Assembly (NCBI GenBank): GCA_964632495.1
Contig: CAZWDS010000004.1
Location: forward strand, 21,075 to 85,074
Direction: 5' to 3'
Length of the DNA stretch: 64,000 nt
From: CALKXV01 sp964632495
GTDB taxonomy: Bacteria; Pseudomonadota; Alphaproteobacteria; Rhodobacterales; Rhodobacteraceae
Part shown: positions 1-9,096 of the stretch, in pieces
How positions within the stretch are numbered: position 1 is the stretch's first letter
How the letters are laid out: each line of letters begins with the position of its first letter
Made by a program: the position numbers and the translations under genes
The notes under the pieces: generated by a model
Seen by the model: only the letters and a program-made list of their open reading frames with translations
Told to the model about the DNA's origin: nothing
The model's database searches: none

Positions 1-1
1 A

Positions 2-343
2 GCCGTCGAGCCGTCTTCGCCCACCTCGCCAAACCGTAAGTTGATTGCCGGTGGTGGCGTCTTCGCCGGGTCGGCGCTGGCAGGCCTGTTCTTTGTTCTT
101 GCCGAACTTCTGAACCGCGTCATTCGCCGCCCTGTGGACCTTACACGCAGCTTGGGCGTTCAGCCTTTGGCGACCATTCCTTATATCGAGGAAGAATCGG
201 TCCGCCGTCGGCGTCGCGCGTTCAAAACAATTTTTGTAGTGGGTATCCTCATTGCTATTCCGGTTGGACTATGGGCGTTACACACGTTCTATCTGCCGCT
301 CGAGACTTTGATCGAGAAGGTACTGGATCGCGTGGGACTTTGA
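2..343 (+). CDS. Polysaccharide co-polymerase (Wzz/GNVR chain-length determinant), C-terminal end only
   Basis: The reading frame is open from the left edge of the window, so only the last ~113 residues are present. It has a Pro/Ser-rich stretch (EPSSPTSPNRK) followed by a membrane segment (AGLFFVLAELL), a short cytoplasmic part and a second hydrophobic segment near residues 65-85. The Pro-rich stretch just before a terminal membrane helix is typical of the C-terminus of Wzz/GNVR proteins, inner-membrane proteins that set exopolysaccharide chain length. The extra second helix is less usual. The tyrosine autokinase 18 bp downstream fits, because these proteins pair with BY-kinases. The family call rests on the tail and its neighbour, not on the missing periplasmic domain. 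Confidence 0.6.
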   Translation, partial: AVEPSSPTSPNRKLIAGGGVFAGSALAGLFFVLAELLNRVIRRPVDLTRSLGVQPLATIPYIEEESVRRRRRAFKTIFVVGILIAIPVGLWALHTFYLPLETLIEKVLDRVGL

Positions 344-361
344 TCAGAACGGACTGACATC

Positions 362-1192
362 ATGGAAAAACTTCAAGCAGCTCTCGCCCGCGCCCGCGAA
401 AAGCGCGACAACGACGGTCGTCCGGTTCGGGTCGATTATAACCGTCCGGCCCGTAATCAACGTGGACAAGCCCGTGCAGACGCAACCGATGCACTTTGGG
501 ACGCTCTTCCGGTGTTTGAGACAACGGAAAAACGTCTTCACAAGGCCCGCATCTACTCCGGTGAAGCCAGCACCGAAGCGCAGCATTTCGACATTCTGCG
601 CACCAAGCTGCTTTTGGAAATGCGCCGCAATGACTGGACACGCATCGCCATCACATCGGCGACGCCCGGCTGCGGCAAAACGACGACAGCCTGCAACCTG
701 ATCGCTGGATTTGGGCGTCAGCCTGAAGATCGTGGCATGTTGTTCGACATGGATTTCCGCCGTCCCGCCGTGGCCAAAGCCCTTGGCGTGTCGCCGAAAC
801 ACAGCTTTAGCGACGTCCTCACGGAAGAGGTCGAGTTTCAGGATCAAGCCATGCGCTTTCAGCGGAACACCGCGATATCGATGACCACGCGGGTCGTTGC
901 TGACCCGGCGCGGGTGATCCTGCGGTCCCACACCGCGACGTTGCTTGATCAAATTCAGGCGGACTATCAGCCCGATCTGATGTTGTTCGATATGCCGCCT
1001 ATTCTGGTATCCGACGAAACGCGCGGTTTTCTGAAACTGGTCGATGCCGTTCTGATCGTGGCCGCCGCCGAGAACAGCACGATCTCGCAGGTAGACGAAG
1101 TCGAACGCGAAGTTGCTCAGTATACCAACGTCGCGGGCGTCGTGTTGAACAAAGCGCGCTTTATGGAAGACGGCTACGGTTACAACTACTAA
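362..1192 (+). CDS. CpsD/CapB-type tyrosine-protein autokinase for exopolysaccharide synthesis
   Basis: This 276-residue cytoplasmic bacterial tyrosine kinase would phosphorylate its own C-terminal tyrosines and control the co-polymerase encoded just upstream. Visible motifs are Walker A (residues 102-109, PGCGKTTT), the BY-kinase-specific Walker A' (127-135, LFDMDFRRP), Walker B (206-213, LMLFDMPP) and a terminal tyrosine cluster (GYGYNY, 271-276). The N-terminal ~90 residues form the usual charged linker with the EAQHFDILRTKLL segment. The ATG at 362 lies 18 bp after the upstream stop, consistent with one operon. The kinase is separate from the membrane partner, as in CapB/CpsD rather than Wzc. 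Confidence is high for the family; the polymer is unknown. Confidence 0.88.
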   Translation: MEKLQAALARAREKRDNDGRPVRVDYNRPARNQRGQARADATDALWDALPVFETTEKRLHKARIYSGEASTEAQHFDILRTKLLLEMRRNDWTRIAITSATPGCGKTTTACNLIAGFGRQPEDRGMLFDMDFRRPAVAKALGVSPKHSFSDVLTEEVEFQDQAMRFQRNTAISMTTRVVADPARVILRSHTATLLDQIQADYQPDLMLFDMPPILVSDETRGFLKLVDAVLIVAAAENSTISQVDEVEREVAQYTNVAGVVLNKARFMEDGYGYNY

Positions 1193-1201
1193 GATGTGCG
1201 A

Positions 1202-1277
1202 CGGGCCAACCAATGTTGGTCCGATCACCGAGCGGTCAGTTCACCAAATCACAAAGCTTCGGGGGCAATCTGCCCCC
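1202..1277 (+). terminator. Two hairpins after the autokinase gene
   Basis: Two stems lie just past the stop codon. The first, 1202-1223, has 9-bp arms (CGGGCCAAC/GTTGGTCCG, one G-T pair) with a CAAT loop. The second, 1261-1277, has perfect arms GGGGGCA/TGCCCCC with a 3-base loop. Neither is followed by a T-run, so intrinsic termination on the plus strand is only plausible. Confidence 0.35.
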
Positions 1278-1360
1278 GTTCGAACCTTGTCTTGGGGCAC
1301 ATCCCCCGGGGCTCGTATCCCAGTCGGTCCGAAAGGCCTGCACCTTTCGTCCAGCAACGG

Positions 1361-1383
1361 CCAAAAGCCCCGTAAAACGGGGC
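1361..1383 (-). terminator. Rho-independent terminator of the rml-ugd operon
   Basis: On the minus strand a perfect 7-bp stem (GCCCCGT/ACGGGGC, loop TTT) is followed by TTTTGG. It lies about 50 bp past the ugd stop codon, in the right orientation to end transcription of the nucleotide-sugar operon. Confidence 0.65.
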
Positions 1384-1432
1384 AGGACTACAATAGGATC
1401 AAATGGGGCCAAGCGGCGCCGCTTTCTTCGCC

Positions 1433-2758
1433 TTACAAATCCTCGGGAAATGGCCGACGGCCAACCGAGACATACGCCTCGAACCCGGCCGCCTCGGCGT
1501 CGCCGGCGCTATAGATATTGCGCAAATCGGCCATCCGTGCGGTGGTCATATCGCCTGCGATCCGTTCCAGATCAAGGGCGCGGAACTCGTTCCATTCGGT
1601 CAGGATCACCACCAGATCAGCCTTGTCGGCAGCCTCGTAAACGTCGGTTTCCCAATGGACGTGGGGCAACAAGGCTTCGCCTTCGCTGCGCCCCTGCGGA
1701 TCAACCGCATGCACTTCAGCCCCACCACCCACAAGCGCAGGCACGATGGTCAAAGACGGCGCATCGCGCATGTCGTCGGTGTTGGGTTTGAACGTTACGC
1801 CAAAAACGGCGATCTTCTTGCCGTTGAAACTGCCATCACACAGATCACGCAGCTTTTCGATCATTCGGCGTTTGACGGTTTCGTTCACCTGAATGACCGC
1901 TTCCGTGATCATCATGGGCGATGCATATTCCTGACCGATCCGCGCCAGGGCGCTGGTATCTTTCGGGAAGCACGATCCACCATAGCCCGGACCCGCGTGC
2001 AGGAATTTATTCCCGATCCGCCCGTCCAGACCCATGCCTTTGGCCACTTCGCGCACGTCCGCGCCGGTCTTTTCACACAGTGCGGCGATCTCGTTGATGA
2101 ACGTAATCTTGGTCGCTAGAAATGCGTTGGCGGCGTATTTGATCATCTCGGCACTTTCCAGATCGGTCGAGACAATCGGGAAATCGCGTAGGAACAAGGG
2201 GCGATAGATATCTGACATCACCTGTTCGGCCCGTTCGGTTTCGACGCCGACAACAACACGGTCGGGCCGCATGAAGTCGTCAATGGCGGCGCCTTCGCGC
2301 AAGAACTCGGGGTTCGAGGCGACGTCGAAATCCAGATCAGGATTGGCCGCGCGAATGGTTTCGGCCACCTTGCGGTTGGTTCCGACCGGCACAGTCGATT
2401 TGGTGACCACGACGATATAATCTTTCGACGTCTTCGCGATTTCCTCGGCCGCGGCCATAACGTAGGTCAGATCCGCATGGCCATCGCCGCGCCGCGTGGG
2501 CGTGCCGACCGCGATAAAGACCGCTTCCGCGCCCTCCAAAGCCTCGTCCAGATCCAGCGTGAAGGACAGACGCCCTGCTTCCACGTTCTTGGCCAGAAGC
2601 GAGTCCAGCCCTGGCTCGTAGATCGGGATTTCACCGTTCTCCAGCCGTTCGATTTTCGACGCGTCCTTGTCGACGCACACCACGTCATGGCCAAAGTCCG
2701 AGAAGCAAACGCCCGAGACAAGGCCGACATAACCGGTTCCGATCATTGCGATACGCAT
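1433..2758 (-). CDS. ugd: UDP-glucose 6-dehydrogenase
   Basis: The enzyme oxidises UDP-glucose to UDP-glucuronate with two NAD+, supplying uronic acid for exopolysaccharide. The 441-residue protein starts with a Rossmann motif (MIGTGYVGLVSG, residues 5-16) and carries the catalytic cysteine in GYGGSCFPKD (Cys263). The helix around 205-225 and the C-terminal UDP-binding domain (VTFKPNTDDMRDAPS) are present, and length is normal. It is the last gene of a minus-strand run and follows the UDP-glucuronate epimerase gene by 26 bp, which would convert its product to UDP-galacturonate. Family assignment is firm. Confidence 0.96.
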   Translation of the reverse strand: MRIAMIGTGYVGLVSGVCFSDFGHDVVCVDKDASKIERLENGEIPIYEPGLDSLLAKNVEAGRLSFTLDLDEALEGAEAVFIAVGTPTRRGDGHADLTYVMAAAEEIAKTSKDYIVVVTKSTVPVGTNRKVAETIRAANPDLDFDVASNPEFLREGAAIDDFMRPDRVVVGVETERAEQVMSDIYRPLFLRDFPIVSTDLESAEMIKYAANAFLATKITFINEIAALCEKTGADVREVAKGMGLDGRIGNKFLHAGPGYGGSCFPKDTSALARIGQEYASPMMITEAVIQVNETVKRRMIEKLRDLCDGSFNGKKIAVFGVTFKPNTDDMRDAPSLTIVPALVGGGAEVHAVDPQGRSEGEALLPHVHWETDVYEAADKADLVVILTEWNEFRALDLERIAGDMTTARMADLRNIYSAGDAEAAGFEAYVSVGRRPFPEDL

Positions 2759-2784
2759 GAATTTAACCCTTAAACATCAGTTGA

Positions 2785-3786
2785 TTATACGTTGTAATAG
2801 TCGCGATACCACGACACGAATTCTTTGACACCATCCGCCACGGATGTCGCCGGGCGTCCGCCCGTCAGTTGATCCAAAAGCGTGGCATCCGCCCAAGTGG
2901 CAGGCACATCGCCGGGCTGCATCTCCATCATATTCTTGTTGGCGGTCATCCCCAAACTGGCTTCGATGGCTTCGATAAAGTCCAAAAGCTGCACGGGTTC
3001 CGAATTGCCGATGTTCACCACACGCCAAGGCGCAACCGGCGACAGACTGTCATGGGGCTGCGGCGCATTGCGTTCCGGCACGGCCTTGGCCAGCCCGACA
3101 ATCGAGGTCACCAGATCATCGACGTAAGTGAAATCGCGCTGCATCTTGCCGTGGTTGTAGACGTCAATCGCCTCGCCCGCCAGCATCGCGCGGGTGAATT
3201 TGAACAGGGCCATGTCCGGGCGACCCCAAGGACCGTACACCGTGAAGAAGCGGAACATCGTGACCGGCAAGTCGTAGAGATGGGCATAGGAATGCGCCAT
3301 CGCCTCGGTCGCCTTTTTGGTGGCCGCATAAAACGACATCTGGCTGTCCGCCTTGTGCCGCTCGGAATAAGGCATTTCGGTATTGGCCCCGTAGACCGAA
3401 CTGGTCGAAGCGATCATCAGATGGGCACCGGGGTGCGCGCGCGCGGCTTCCAACAATTCGAAGGTGCCTTGGATGTTCGCTTCCATGTAAGACCGGGGTG
3501 CGTCGATGGAATAACGCACGCCCGCTTGCGCGGCGAGATGGATCACCACGTCCGGCGCATAGGTCTTGAAGAGGTCCAGAAAAACGCCGTCGCCTTCGAC
3601 ACGGTTTTCAACCTCGATATAGGTCTCGTGCCGCGCCAACCGGGCTGCGCGATCTCGTTTCAACTGCGGGTCATAGTATTCCGTAAAGGCGTCAAGGCCG
3701 ACCACGCGCCAGCCTTCGGTCAGATACCGCTCTGCCGTGTGATAACCGATAAACCCGGCTGATCCGGTGATCAGTACCGTTTTCAT
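2785..3786 (-). CDS. UDP-glucuronate 4-epimerase (NAD-dependent epimerase/dehydratase family)
   Basis: This 333-residue extended SDR protein has the N-terminal GSAGFIGYH nucleotide motif (residues 8-16), the STSSVYG active-site strand (127-133) and the YxxxK catalytic pair (Tyr153, Lys157). The sequence around residues 30-50 (LDAFTEYYDPQLKRDRAARL) matches the LpsL/Cap1J type of UDP-glucuronate epimerase, which makes UDP-galacturonate. The gene sits between rmlA and ugd; its ATG overlaps the rmlA stop in an ATGA (3783-3786), so it is translationally coupled. The specificity call rests on family resemblance and adjacency to ugd; UDP-glucose 4-epimerase activity cannot be excluded by eye. Confidence 0.82.
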   Translation of the reverse strand: MKTVLITGSAGFIGYHTAERYLTEGWRVVGLDAFTEYYDPQLKRDRAARLARHETYIEVENRVEGDGVFLDLFKTYAPDVVIHLAAQAGVRYSIDAPRSYMEANIQGTFELLEAARAHPGAHLMIASTSSVYGANTEMPYSERHKADSQMSFYAATKKATEAMAHSYAHLYDLPVTMFRFFTVYGPWGRPDMALFKFTRAMLAGEAIDVYNHGKMQRDFTYVDDLVTSIVGLAKAVPERNAPQPHDSLSPVAPWRVVNIGNSEPVQLLDFIEAIEASLGMTANKNMMEMQPGDVPATWADATLLDQLTGGRPATSVADGVKEFVSWYRDYYNV

Positions 3787-4661
3787 TCGGTGTCCGTCGC
3801 GATTTGTTTCAGATAAGCGCCATAGGCGTTTTTGCCCAAAGGTTCAGCCGCGCGCAACAGATCGTCCTGACTGATCCAGCCATTGTCAAAAGCGATCTCT
3901 TCGGGCGAACCTGATTGCAGACCTTGGCGCGATGTCAGGGTCCGCACAAAGTTCCCCGCATCCAAAAGCGATCCGTGCGTGCCCGTGTCCAGCCAGGCAT
4001 AGCCGCGCCCCATCCGCTCAACCGTCAAAGACCCATCGGCCAGATAGAGCTCTAAGAGATCGGTAATCTCCAACTCGCCGCGCGGCGACGGTTTGACCTG
4101 TGCCGCCCGGTCCGGCGCGGTGCCGTCCAGAAAGTACAAGCCGGTGACCGCATAGTTCGACGGCGGGTTTTCCGGTTTCTCGATGATCTGGGAAACCTTG
4201 TCGCCCTCATAAGCCAAAACGCCATACCGTTCAGGATCGGCCACGCGATAGCCAAAGACCGTCCCGCCTTTTTCCAGTGCATCGGCGCGGGCCAGCATTT
4301 TTGGCAAGCCGTGGCCAAAGAAGATGTTGTCGCCCAAAACCATGGCCGAAGGTGCGCCGTCCAGAAAGTCTTTCGCCAGCAAATACGCCTGCGCCAATCC
4401 GTCGGGCGAGGGCTGAACGATCCACGTCAGAGACAAACCCCACTGCGAACCATCGCCCATAAGTCTTTGAAATTGCGCCTGATCATCCGGTGTGGTGATC
4501 ACCGCAATCTCGCGGATGCCCGACAGCATCAACGCGGACAAAGGGTAATAGATCATCGGTTTGTCGTAGATCGGCAAAAGCTGTTTCGACACACCAATCG
4601 TGATCGGATAAAGCCGCGTGCCTGATCCACCGGCCAGAATGATGCCTTTGCGATTGGTCAT
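3783..4661 (-). CDS. rmlA: Glucose-1-phosphate thymidylyltransferase
   Basis: RmlA joins dTTP and glucose-1-phosphate to dTDP-glucose, the first step to dTDP-L-rhamnose. The 292-residue protein starts with the nucleotidyltransferase signature GIILAGGSGTRLYP (residues 6-19) with Lys26 downstream, and carries LGDNIFFG. I chose the ATG at 4661 because the family starts there and an AAGGAG box precedes it; the frame itself stays open upstream to 4898, but that extension looks non-coding. The 172 bp between the rmlD stop and this start hold no gene but contain an inverted repeat (CTCAAT/ATTGAG, 4731-4748), so a separate promoter is possible. Confidence 0.95.
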   Translation of the reverse strand: MTNRKGIILAGGSGTRLYPITIGVSKQLLPIYDKPMIYYPLSALMLSGIREIAVITTPDDQAQFQRLMGDGSQWGLSLTWIVQPSPDGLAQAYLLAKDFLDGAPSAMVLGDNIFFGHGLPKMLARADALEKGGTVFGYRVADPERYGVLAYEGDKVSQIIEKPENPPSNYAVTGLYFLDGTAPDRAAQVKPSPRGELEITDLLELYLADGSLTVERMGRGYAWLDTGTHGSLLDAGNFVRTLTSRQGLQSGSPEEIAFDNGWISQDDLLRAAEPLGKNAYGAYLKQIATDTE

Positions 4662-4833
4662 GTCTTGTTTGCTCCTTCCGGGGAAATGGCCCCCGAATGT
4701 CTCAAATACCATTAATCTCTGTTCAAACGCCTCAATACGGCGATTGAGTGTCGTGCGCATGGCCCCCACGTGAAGCCTGCATGGGGCAGTGTTGCAGCGG
4801 GGCCATGAGGCGTTGTTTTTTGGGCTGCATCCC

Positions 4834-5691
4834 TCATCCTGAAAGGTCTGCCAAAACATCGCGAAGACCCGTGCGCCAATCGGGTCTAAGGACGCCAAAG
4901 TCCTGTTCGAAAGACGTACAATCCAAACGTGAATTCAAAGGCCGTTTCGCGGGTGTTTTAAACTCGGTTGATGGAATGTCGGTGACTTTCGGGGTCAGGC
5001 CGGATTGCGCAAAGATCTCGCGCGCGAAATCGGCCCAGCTGACATCCGGCGCACCGGAAAAATGATAGGTTCCGCCACTGTGTCCTTGAACAAGCTGGTC
5101 GGCGACCTTGAAGCAGGCATCCGCGATATCCGCAGCGGGTGTTGGACCGCCCACCTGATCGGCCACGATCGTCAGTACCTCGCGTTCCGCACCAAGACGC
5201 AGCATCGTTTTCACGAAGTTATTGCCATGGGCACTGAACACCCAAGACGTCCGCAAAATGGCCTGATCGTCAGCGCCAATCGTTCGGATCGCGGCTTCGC
5301 CCATCAGTTTGCTTTGTCCGTAAAACCCTTCTGGGCCGGTATCGTCGCCGGGTTTCCACGGCGTGTCACCCGTTCCGGGAAACACATAATCGGTCGAGAT
5401 ATGAACCAGAGGCAAACCACGCGTCGCACAAGCCTCGGCCAGATGAGCGACAGACGCCCCATTTACTGTTGCGGCAAGTTCGGTTTCTTCCTCGGCCTTG
5501 TCGACGGCTGTATAGGCCACCGCATTGATAACCGCGTCTGCCTCGATGGATTGGACTGCGCTTTTGACATGGTCGGGATCCGAAAAATCGGCGGCGTTCC
5601 GATCCAATGTCGAAACACGCACACCGGCTGGAGCGCGCCGCGCCAATTCGGTCGCGACTTGTCCGTTTTTCCCAAAAACTGCGAGTTTCAA
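4834..5691 (-). CDS. rmlD: dTDP-4-dehydrorhamnose reductase
   Basis: RmlD reduces dTDP-4-dehydrorhamnose to dTDP-L-rhamnose, the last step of the pathway. The 285-residue SDR protein begins KLAVFGKNGQVATEL and has VINAVAYTAVDKAE, the STDYVFPG strand and a YGQSK YxxxK motif. The start must be a TTG at 5691: the family begins exactly there, no ATG or GTG fits, and the TTG overlaps the rmlB stop as TTGA (5688-5691), so translation is coupled. The frame upstream of it is open to 5793 but lies wholly inside rmlB. Length is normal for the family. Confidence 0.94.
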   Translation of the reverse strand: MKLAVFGKNGQVATELARRAPAGVRVSTLDRNAADFSDPDHVKSAVQSIEADAVINAVAYTAVDKAEEETELAATVNGASVAHLAEACATRGLPLVHISTDYVFPGTGDTPWKPGDDTGPEGFYGQSKLMGEAAIRTIGADDQAILRTSWVFSAHGNNFVKTMLRLGAEREVLTIVADQVGGPTPAADIADACFKVADQLVQGHSGGTYHFSGAPDVSWADFAREIFAQSGLTPKVTDIPSTEFKTPAKRPLNSRLDCTSFEQDFGVLRPDWRTGLRDVLADLSG

Positions 5692-6722
5692 GTGCCGGTC
5701 CCCCGACGCTCCATCGCCACGTCTAAAAGCGGGCGCCACCAGTCTTCGTTGGCCAGGTACCAGTCGACGGTTTTCGCCAAACCCTCTTCCCAAGTGACCG
5801 ACGGCCGCCAGCCCAGTTCACTTCGAATGCGTGTGGGATCAATGGCATAGCGCTTGTCGTGACCGGGGCGGTCGGTGACGTAGGTGATCAGTTGATCATG
5901 AGGTGCGGCATCCGGGCGGCGTTCGTCCAGCAGCGCACAAATCTTCTTCACCAGATCAATGTTCGACACTTCGTTTTCGCCGCCAATGTTATAGCTGCGC
6001 CCCAACTCGCCCTTTTCCAGAACAAGGATCAGCGCATCGGCGTGATCCTCCACATAAAGCCAGTCGCGCACATTGTCGCCGGTGCCATAAATCGGGATCG
6101 ACTTCCCGTGGATCGCGTTCAGGATCACAACGGGGATCAGCTTTTCGGGGAAGTGATAGGGACCGTAATTGTTGGAGCAATTGGTCAGCACGAAGGGCAA
6201 GCCATAGGTTTCATGCCACGCCCGCACCAAATGATCGCTGGAGGCCTTAGAGGCCGAATACGGGCTGCGCGGATCGTAGGGCGTGTCTTCAGTGAACAAA
6301 CCGGTGTCGCCAAGCGAGCCAAAAACCTCATCCGTCGAAATATGGTGAAACCGGAACCCTTCTGGGCGACCCGCGCCTTCCCAATAGGCCCGCGCGGCTT
6401 CCAAAAGCGTATAGGTGCCGGTGATATTGGTGTGCACAAATTCGGCAGGGCCGTCGATCGAACGATCCACGTGGCTTTCAGCGGCCAAATGCATCACGGC
6501 GTCGGGCTGATGGCGCTGAAAGACAGCGTCCAGATCGGCGCGCTCGGTGATGCTGACTTGTTCAAAGGCATAGCCGGGCGCATTCGAAACCGGGGCCACA
6601 TTGGCCAGGTTCGCCGCATAGGTCAGCGCGTCCAGATTGACGATCTCGTGACCCGCGCGAATGGCTTGGCGCACAACAGCCGAGCCGATAAAACCGGCGC
6701 CACCAGTGACTAGAATTTTCAT
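5688..6722 (-). CDS. rmlB: dTDP-glucose 4,6-dehydratase
   Basis: RmlB dehydrates dTDP-glucose to dTDP-4-dehydro-6-deoxyglucose using bound NAD+. The 344-residue protein shows GGAGFIGSA (residues 7-15), the dehydratase-specific STDEVFG strand (129-135, with Asp131 and Glu132) and YSASK (Tyr155, Lys159). The ATG at 6722 overlaps the rmlC stop in an ATGA and has GGAG six bases upstream; a start four codons earlier is possible but worse. It is the second gene of the rmlCBDA group. Confidence 0.96.
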   Translation of the reverse strand: MKILVTGGAGFIGSAVVRQAIRAGHEIVNLDALTYAANLANVAPVSNAPGYAFEQVSITERADLDAVFQRHQPDAVMHLAAESHVDRSIDGPAEFVHTNITGTYTLLEAARAYWEGAGRPEGFRFHHISTDEVFGSLGDTGLFTEDTPYDPRSPYSASKASSDHLVRAWHETYGLPFVLTNCSNNYGPYHFPEKLIPVVILNAIHGKSIPIYGTGDNVRDWLYVEDHADALILVLEKGELGRSYNIGGENEVSNIDLVKKICALLDERRPDAAPHDQLITYVTDRPGHDKRYAIDPTRIRSELGWRPSVTWEEGLAKTVDWYLANEDWWRPLLDVAMERRGTGT

Positions 6723-7276
6723 GCAGCACTCCATTCAAACGGGCTGTCAAAATCGGCCAGTTTGGTCGCATTTGTGTCTTTGTCGGACAGTTTTGGCGCA
6801 CCATCCAAACCCCAATCGATTCCACAGGAATCCCAAGCCACAGCACCGTCGCTGTTCTTGTCGTAAGGGTTGTTCACTTTGTAAATAATCTCGGTGTCCG
6901 GTTCGCGCGTGACGAACCCATGCAAGCACCCTTCGGGCACCATAAGCTGCAAGCCGTTTTCGAAGGTCAGTTCGATCCCAAACCAATCCCCATAAGTCGG
7001 CGAGCTTTTGCGCACATCAACGACAACATCAAACAACCGGCCACGCCCACATCGCACCAGCTTGGCCTGTGCGAAGGGCGGGGCCTGATAGTGCAGCCCG
7101 CGCAAGGTGCCAACTTCGGTAGAAAGCGAGTGATTGTCCTGCACGAAATCATAGTGCAGACCGGCTTCCGCCATGCGGTTTTTATTCCAGGATTCCGAGA
7201 AAAAACCGCGTTCGTCACCAAAACGTGCAGGCTCAAGAATCACTACATCGGGGATCTGAGTTTCGCGAATATTCAT
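6719..7276 (-). CDS. rmlC: dTDP-4-dehydrorhamnose 3,5-epimerase
   Basis: RmlC epimerises dTDP-4-dehydro-6-deoxyglucose at C3 and C5 before reduction by RmlD. The 185-residue cupin has DERGFFSESW near the N-terminus, the catalytic histidine in LRGLHYQ (His62) and the GCLHGF strand. It is the first gene of the minus-strand sugar operon, so the promoter should lie in the 291 bp between it and the MmgE/PrpD gene. Its ribosome-binding site is weak. Length is normal. Confidence 0.95.
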   Translation of the reverse strand: MNIRETQIPDVVILEPARFGDERGFFSESWNKNRMAEAGLHYDFVQDNHSLSTEVGTLRGLHYQAPPFAQAKLVRCGRGRLFDVVVDVRKSSPTYGDWFGIELTFENGLQLMVPEGCLHGFVTREPDTEIIYKVNNPYDKNSDGAVAWDSCGIDWGLDGAPKLSDKDTNATKLADFDSPFEWSAA

Positions 7277-7567
7277 GAGTTGTTTTTTGATCCGTACGAT
7301 TCAGCGTTATTCATCCCAAGCGATGACTATCAGCATAGAGTACAGGCGTCATTAGCCATCTCCCAGATCCTGGCCGCCCGTGACTGTTGTGAAACAGTCT
7401 TGTGAGATTGGCGTCCAAAGCGCTCTGATTGACCTTGGAACGTGTAAAATAAGGCATTTTCAGGCCAACTATGCATGGGGCGGAACGAATGCATTCACCG
7501 GTTGTATTTGGTGCGTGTGCGGGCTTGGAATCCGACCCGGGGACGGTGACTTTAACAGCGCGTCGGC
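7277..7567. other. Intergenic region upstream of rmlC
   Basis: There is no coding sequence here. It lies between the 3' end of the MmgE/PrpD gene and the start of rmlC and should contain the promoter of the nucleotide-sugar operon. I could not pick out a convincing -35/-10 pair or terminator by eye. Confidence 0.5.
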
Positions 7568-8899
7568 TTATGAAACGGGGGCATGCAAAAGGGACAGAAG
7601 ATCGGCAAACGGTCGGTTGCCTGCCATATCGTCGCGCATGGCCCAGATGGCACCGCGGCGTTCGGACGCAAGGGCGGCGGCCATGGTGTGAAATTTCGCT
7701 TCGACCTCGGCCAGCGACATCGGTACTTCGATCCCGCCTTTCGCTTGGCAGTCGCCCGAGGTCAGCACCCGTCCGTCTGACAAATGGACTGTTACATCCG
7801 ACCAGCGGTTTTCGGGAAAACGCGCGGAATGTCGCGGCTCTTCGTGGACGGTCAGCTTGTCCAAGACGGCTGCAATGCGCGCATCACTCAGGGTGTCGCC
7901 TGCGATTTCGTCCGGGCCAACCCGGCCATGCACCAGTCGCGCCCCCAAGGCGAATCCCAGCGAATATTGCGCCTGACTTGTGGTGGCGGGCATGGCGGGG
8001 AAAAGAGCCGCAGATTCCGCGAAAGTCCCGACGTCGATGCCGGTCACATCAGTGTCGGTGAAACCGTACGCGTCGATCAAGCCGCCCAAAGCGTCGATCG
8101 CCGCATGGGCCCAGCGGCAGATCGGGTAGGGCTTGATGTAGTTTTCCGTCACGGTCCAACGGCTGCCCAAATCCTCCCAAACGTGCTTTACGCCAGCGTC
8201 TTCCAACGTGATTGCAGGCGCTCCGTCAAAGCCGTCTTCGGCCAAGAGAACCGCCATCAAACCCGTCAAAGCCCCCATGCCCGAGCCATCGTGCAGCATG
8301 GTCGGATTGGCAATTTCGCGCATCATTTGACTGCGGGGTCCGTGGTATTCAGCAATCCCGAAGGCGTGCCGCAAGTGGTGTGCATCAAGCCCGCGTAGTC
8401 TTGCGCCAAGAGCCGCGACACCAAGTGCATTCCAAGCGCCCGAGGTATGGTAGTCGCTGACCGACCCATGCAGCGCGATGCCCGCGCGGGCCGCCACTTC
8501 GTAAGATAGCACCATAGAGGTCAGCGCGTCGTGGGTGGTAAGGTCTGGCATATGTTCGCCAAGCGCGCAAAGAGCCGGAACGACTGCGCAACCGATATGG
8601 CCTTTGACCGGGTTGAACCCGTCATGGGCATCAAGATTGTCGGTTTGTGTGGCCGAGGCAAAGGCCGCACCGGGCAACGAGGCCTTGCGCCCGTCGAACA
8701 AAAGCGTCGTCGCACCACTTGCCTCGCCTGCGCCTATGAAGCGATGCGCGTGGTTGCGCGCGATGTGGCTGACCTCCAAATCCGAGGCCCCGGCGGTGAC
8801 ACCAAGGGTGTCGATCAGCAACGTGGCCGCAAAATCCATGGCCGTGTCCGGTATGGCCGCATCGCCAAGGGTAAAGGCGGTGATGGCGTCAATTGTCAT
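7568..8899 (-). CDS. MmgE/PrpD family protein
   Basis: This 443-residue cytoplasmic protein resembles MmgE/PrpD (2-methylcitrate dehydratase-like fold). Typical features are the helical N-terminus (AATLLIDTLGVTAGAS), the segment DNLDAHDGFNPVKGHIGCAVVPALCALGE split over residues 90-120, and the HTSGAWNALGVAALGARL helix. In alphaproteobacteria many members sit in catabolic clusters and their substrates are unknown; a true methylcitrate dehydratase is unlikely here because no prpB or prpC is nearby. I used the ATG at 8899; a TTG two codons upstream is an alternative. It diverges from the Liv-type binding-protein gene across 197 bp, which hints at shared regulation. Confidence 0.82.
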   Translation of the reverse strand: MTIDAITAFTLGDAAIPDTAMDFAATLLIDTLGVTAGASDLEVSHIARNHAHRFIGAGEASGATTLLFDGRKASLPGAAFASATQTDNLDAHDGFNPVKGHIGCAVVPALCALGEHMPDLTTHDALTSMVLSYEVAARAGIALHGSVSDYHTSGAWNALGVAALGARLRGLDAHHLRHAFGIAEYHGPRSQMMREIANPTMLHDGSGMGALTGLMAVLLAEDGFDGAPAITLEDAGVKHVWEDLGSRWTVTENYIKPYPICRWAHAAIDALGGLIDAYGFTDTDVTGIDVGTFAESAALFPAMPATTSQAQYSLGFALGARLVHGRVGPDEIAGDTLSDARIAAVLDKLTVHEEPRHSARFPENRWSDVTVHLSDGRVLTSGDCQAKGGIEVPMSLAEVEAKFHTMAAALASERRGAIWAMRDDMAGNRPFADLLSLLHAPVS

Positions 8900-9096
8900 G
8901 TGCAAGGTCTTTCAAGACTGCGGCCATCTGATCGGCATCCGGCACTTCGCGTCCACCTGCAAGCCTGCCTAAGCGACCTGCTTTTCGTCAATAGAAATTC
9001 GGCAAACCATCGTGAAAGTGCGCTTTGGCTCTTACAAAATCGCGAATGTCATGGTGTTCTGCGGCAAAGCAAAACGAAAGACTAGGGAGTTTACTG

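Noticed and set aside
7429..7450. TTGACC with TAAAAT as a plus-strand promoter
   Set aside because: Only 10 bp separate the boxes, far from the 17 bp needed, and no plus-strand gene follows.
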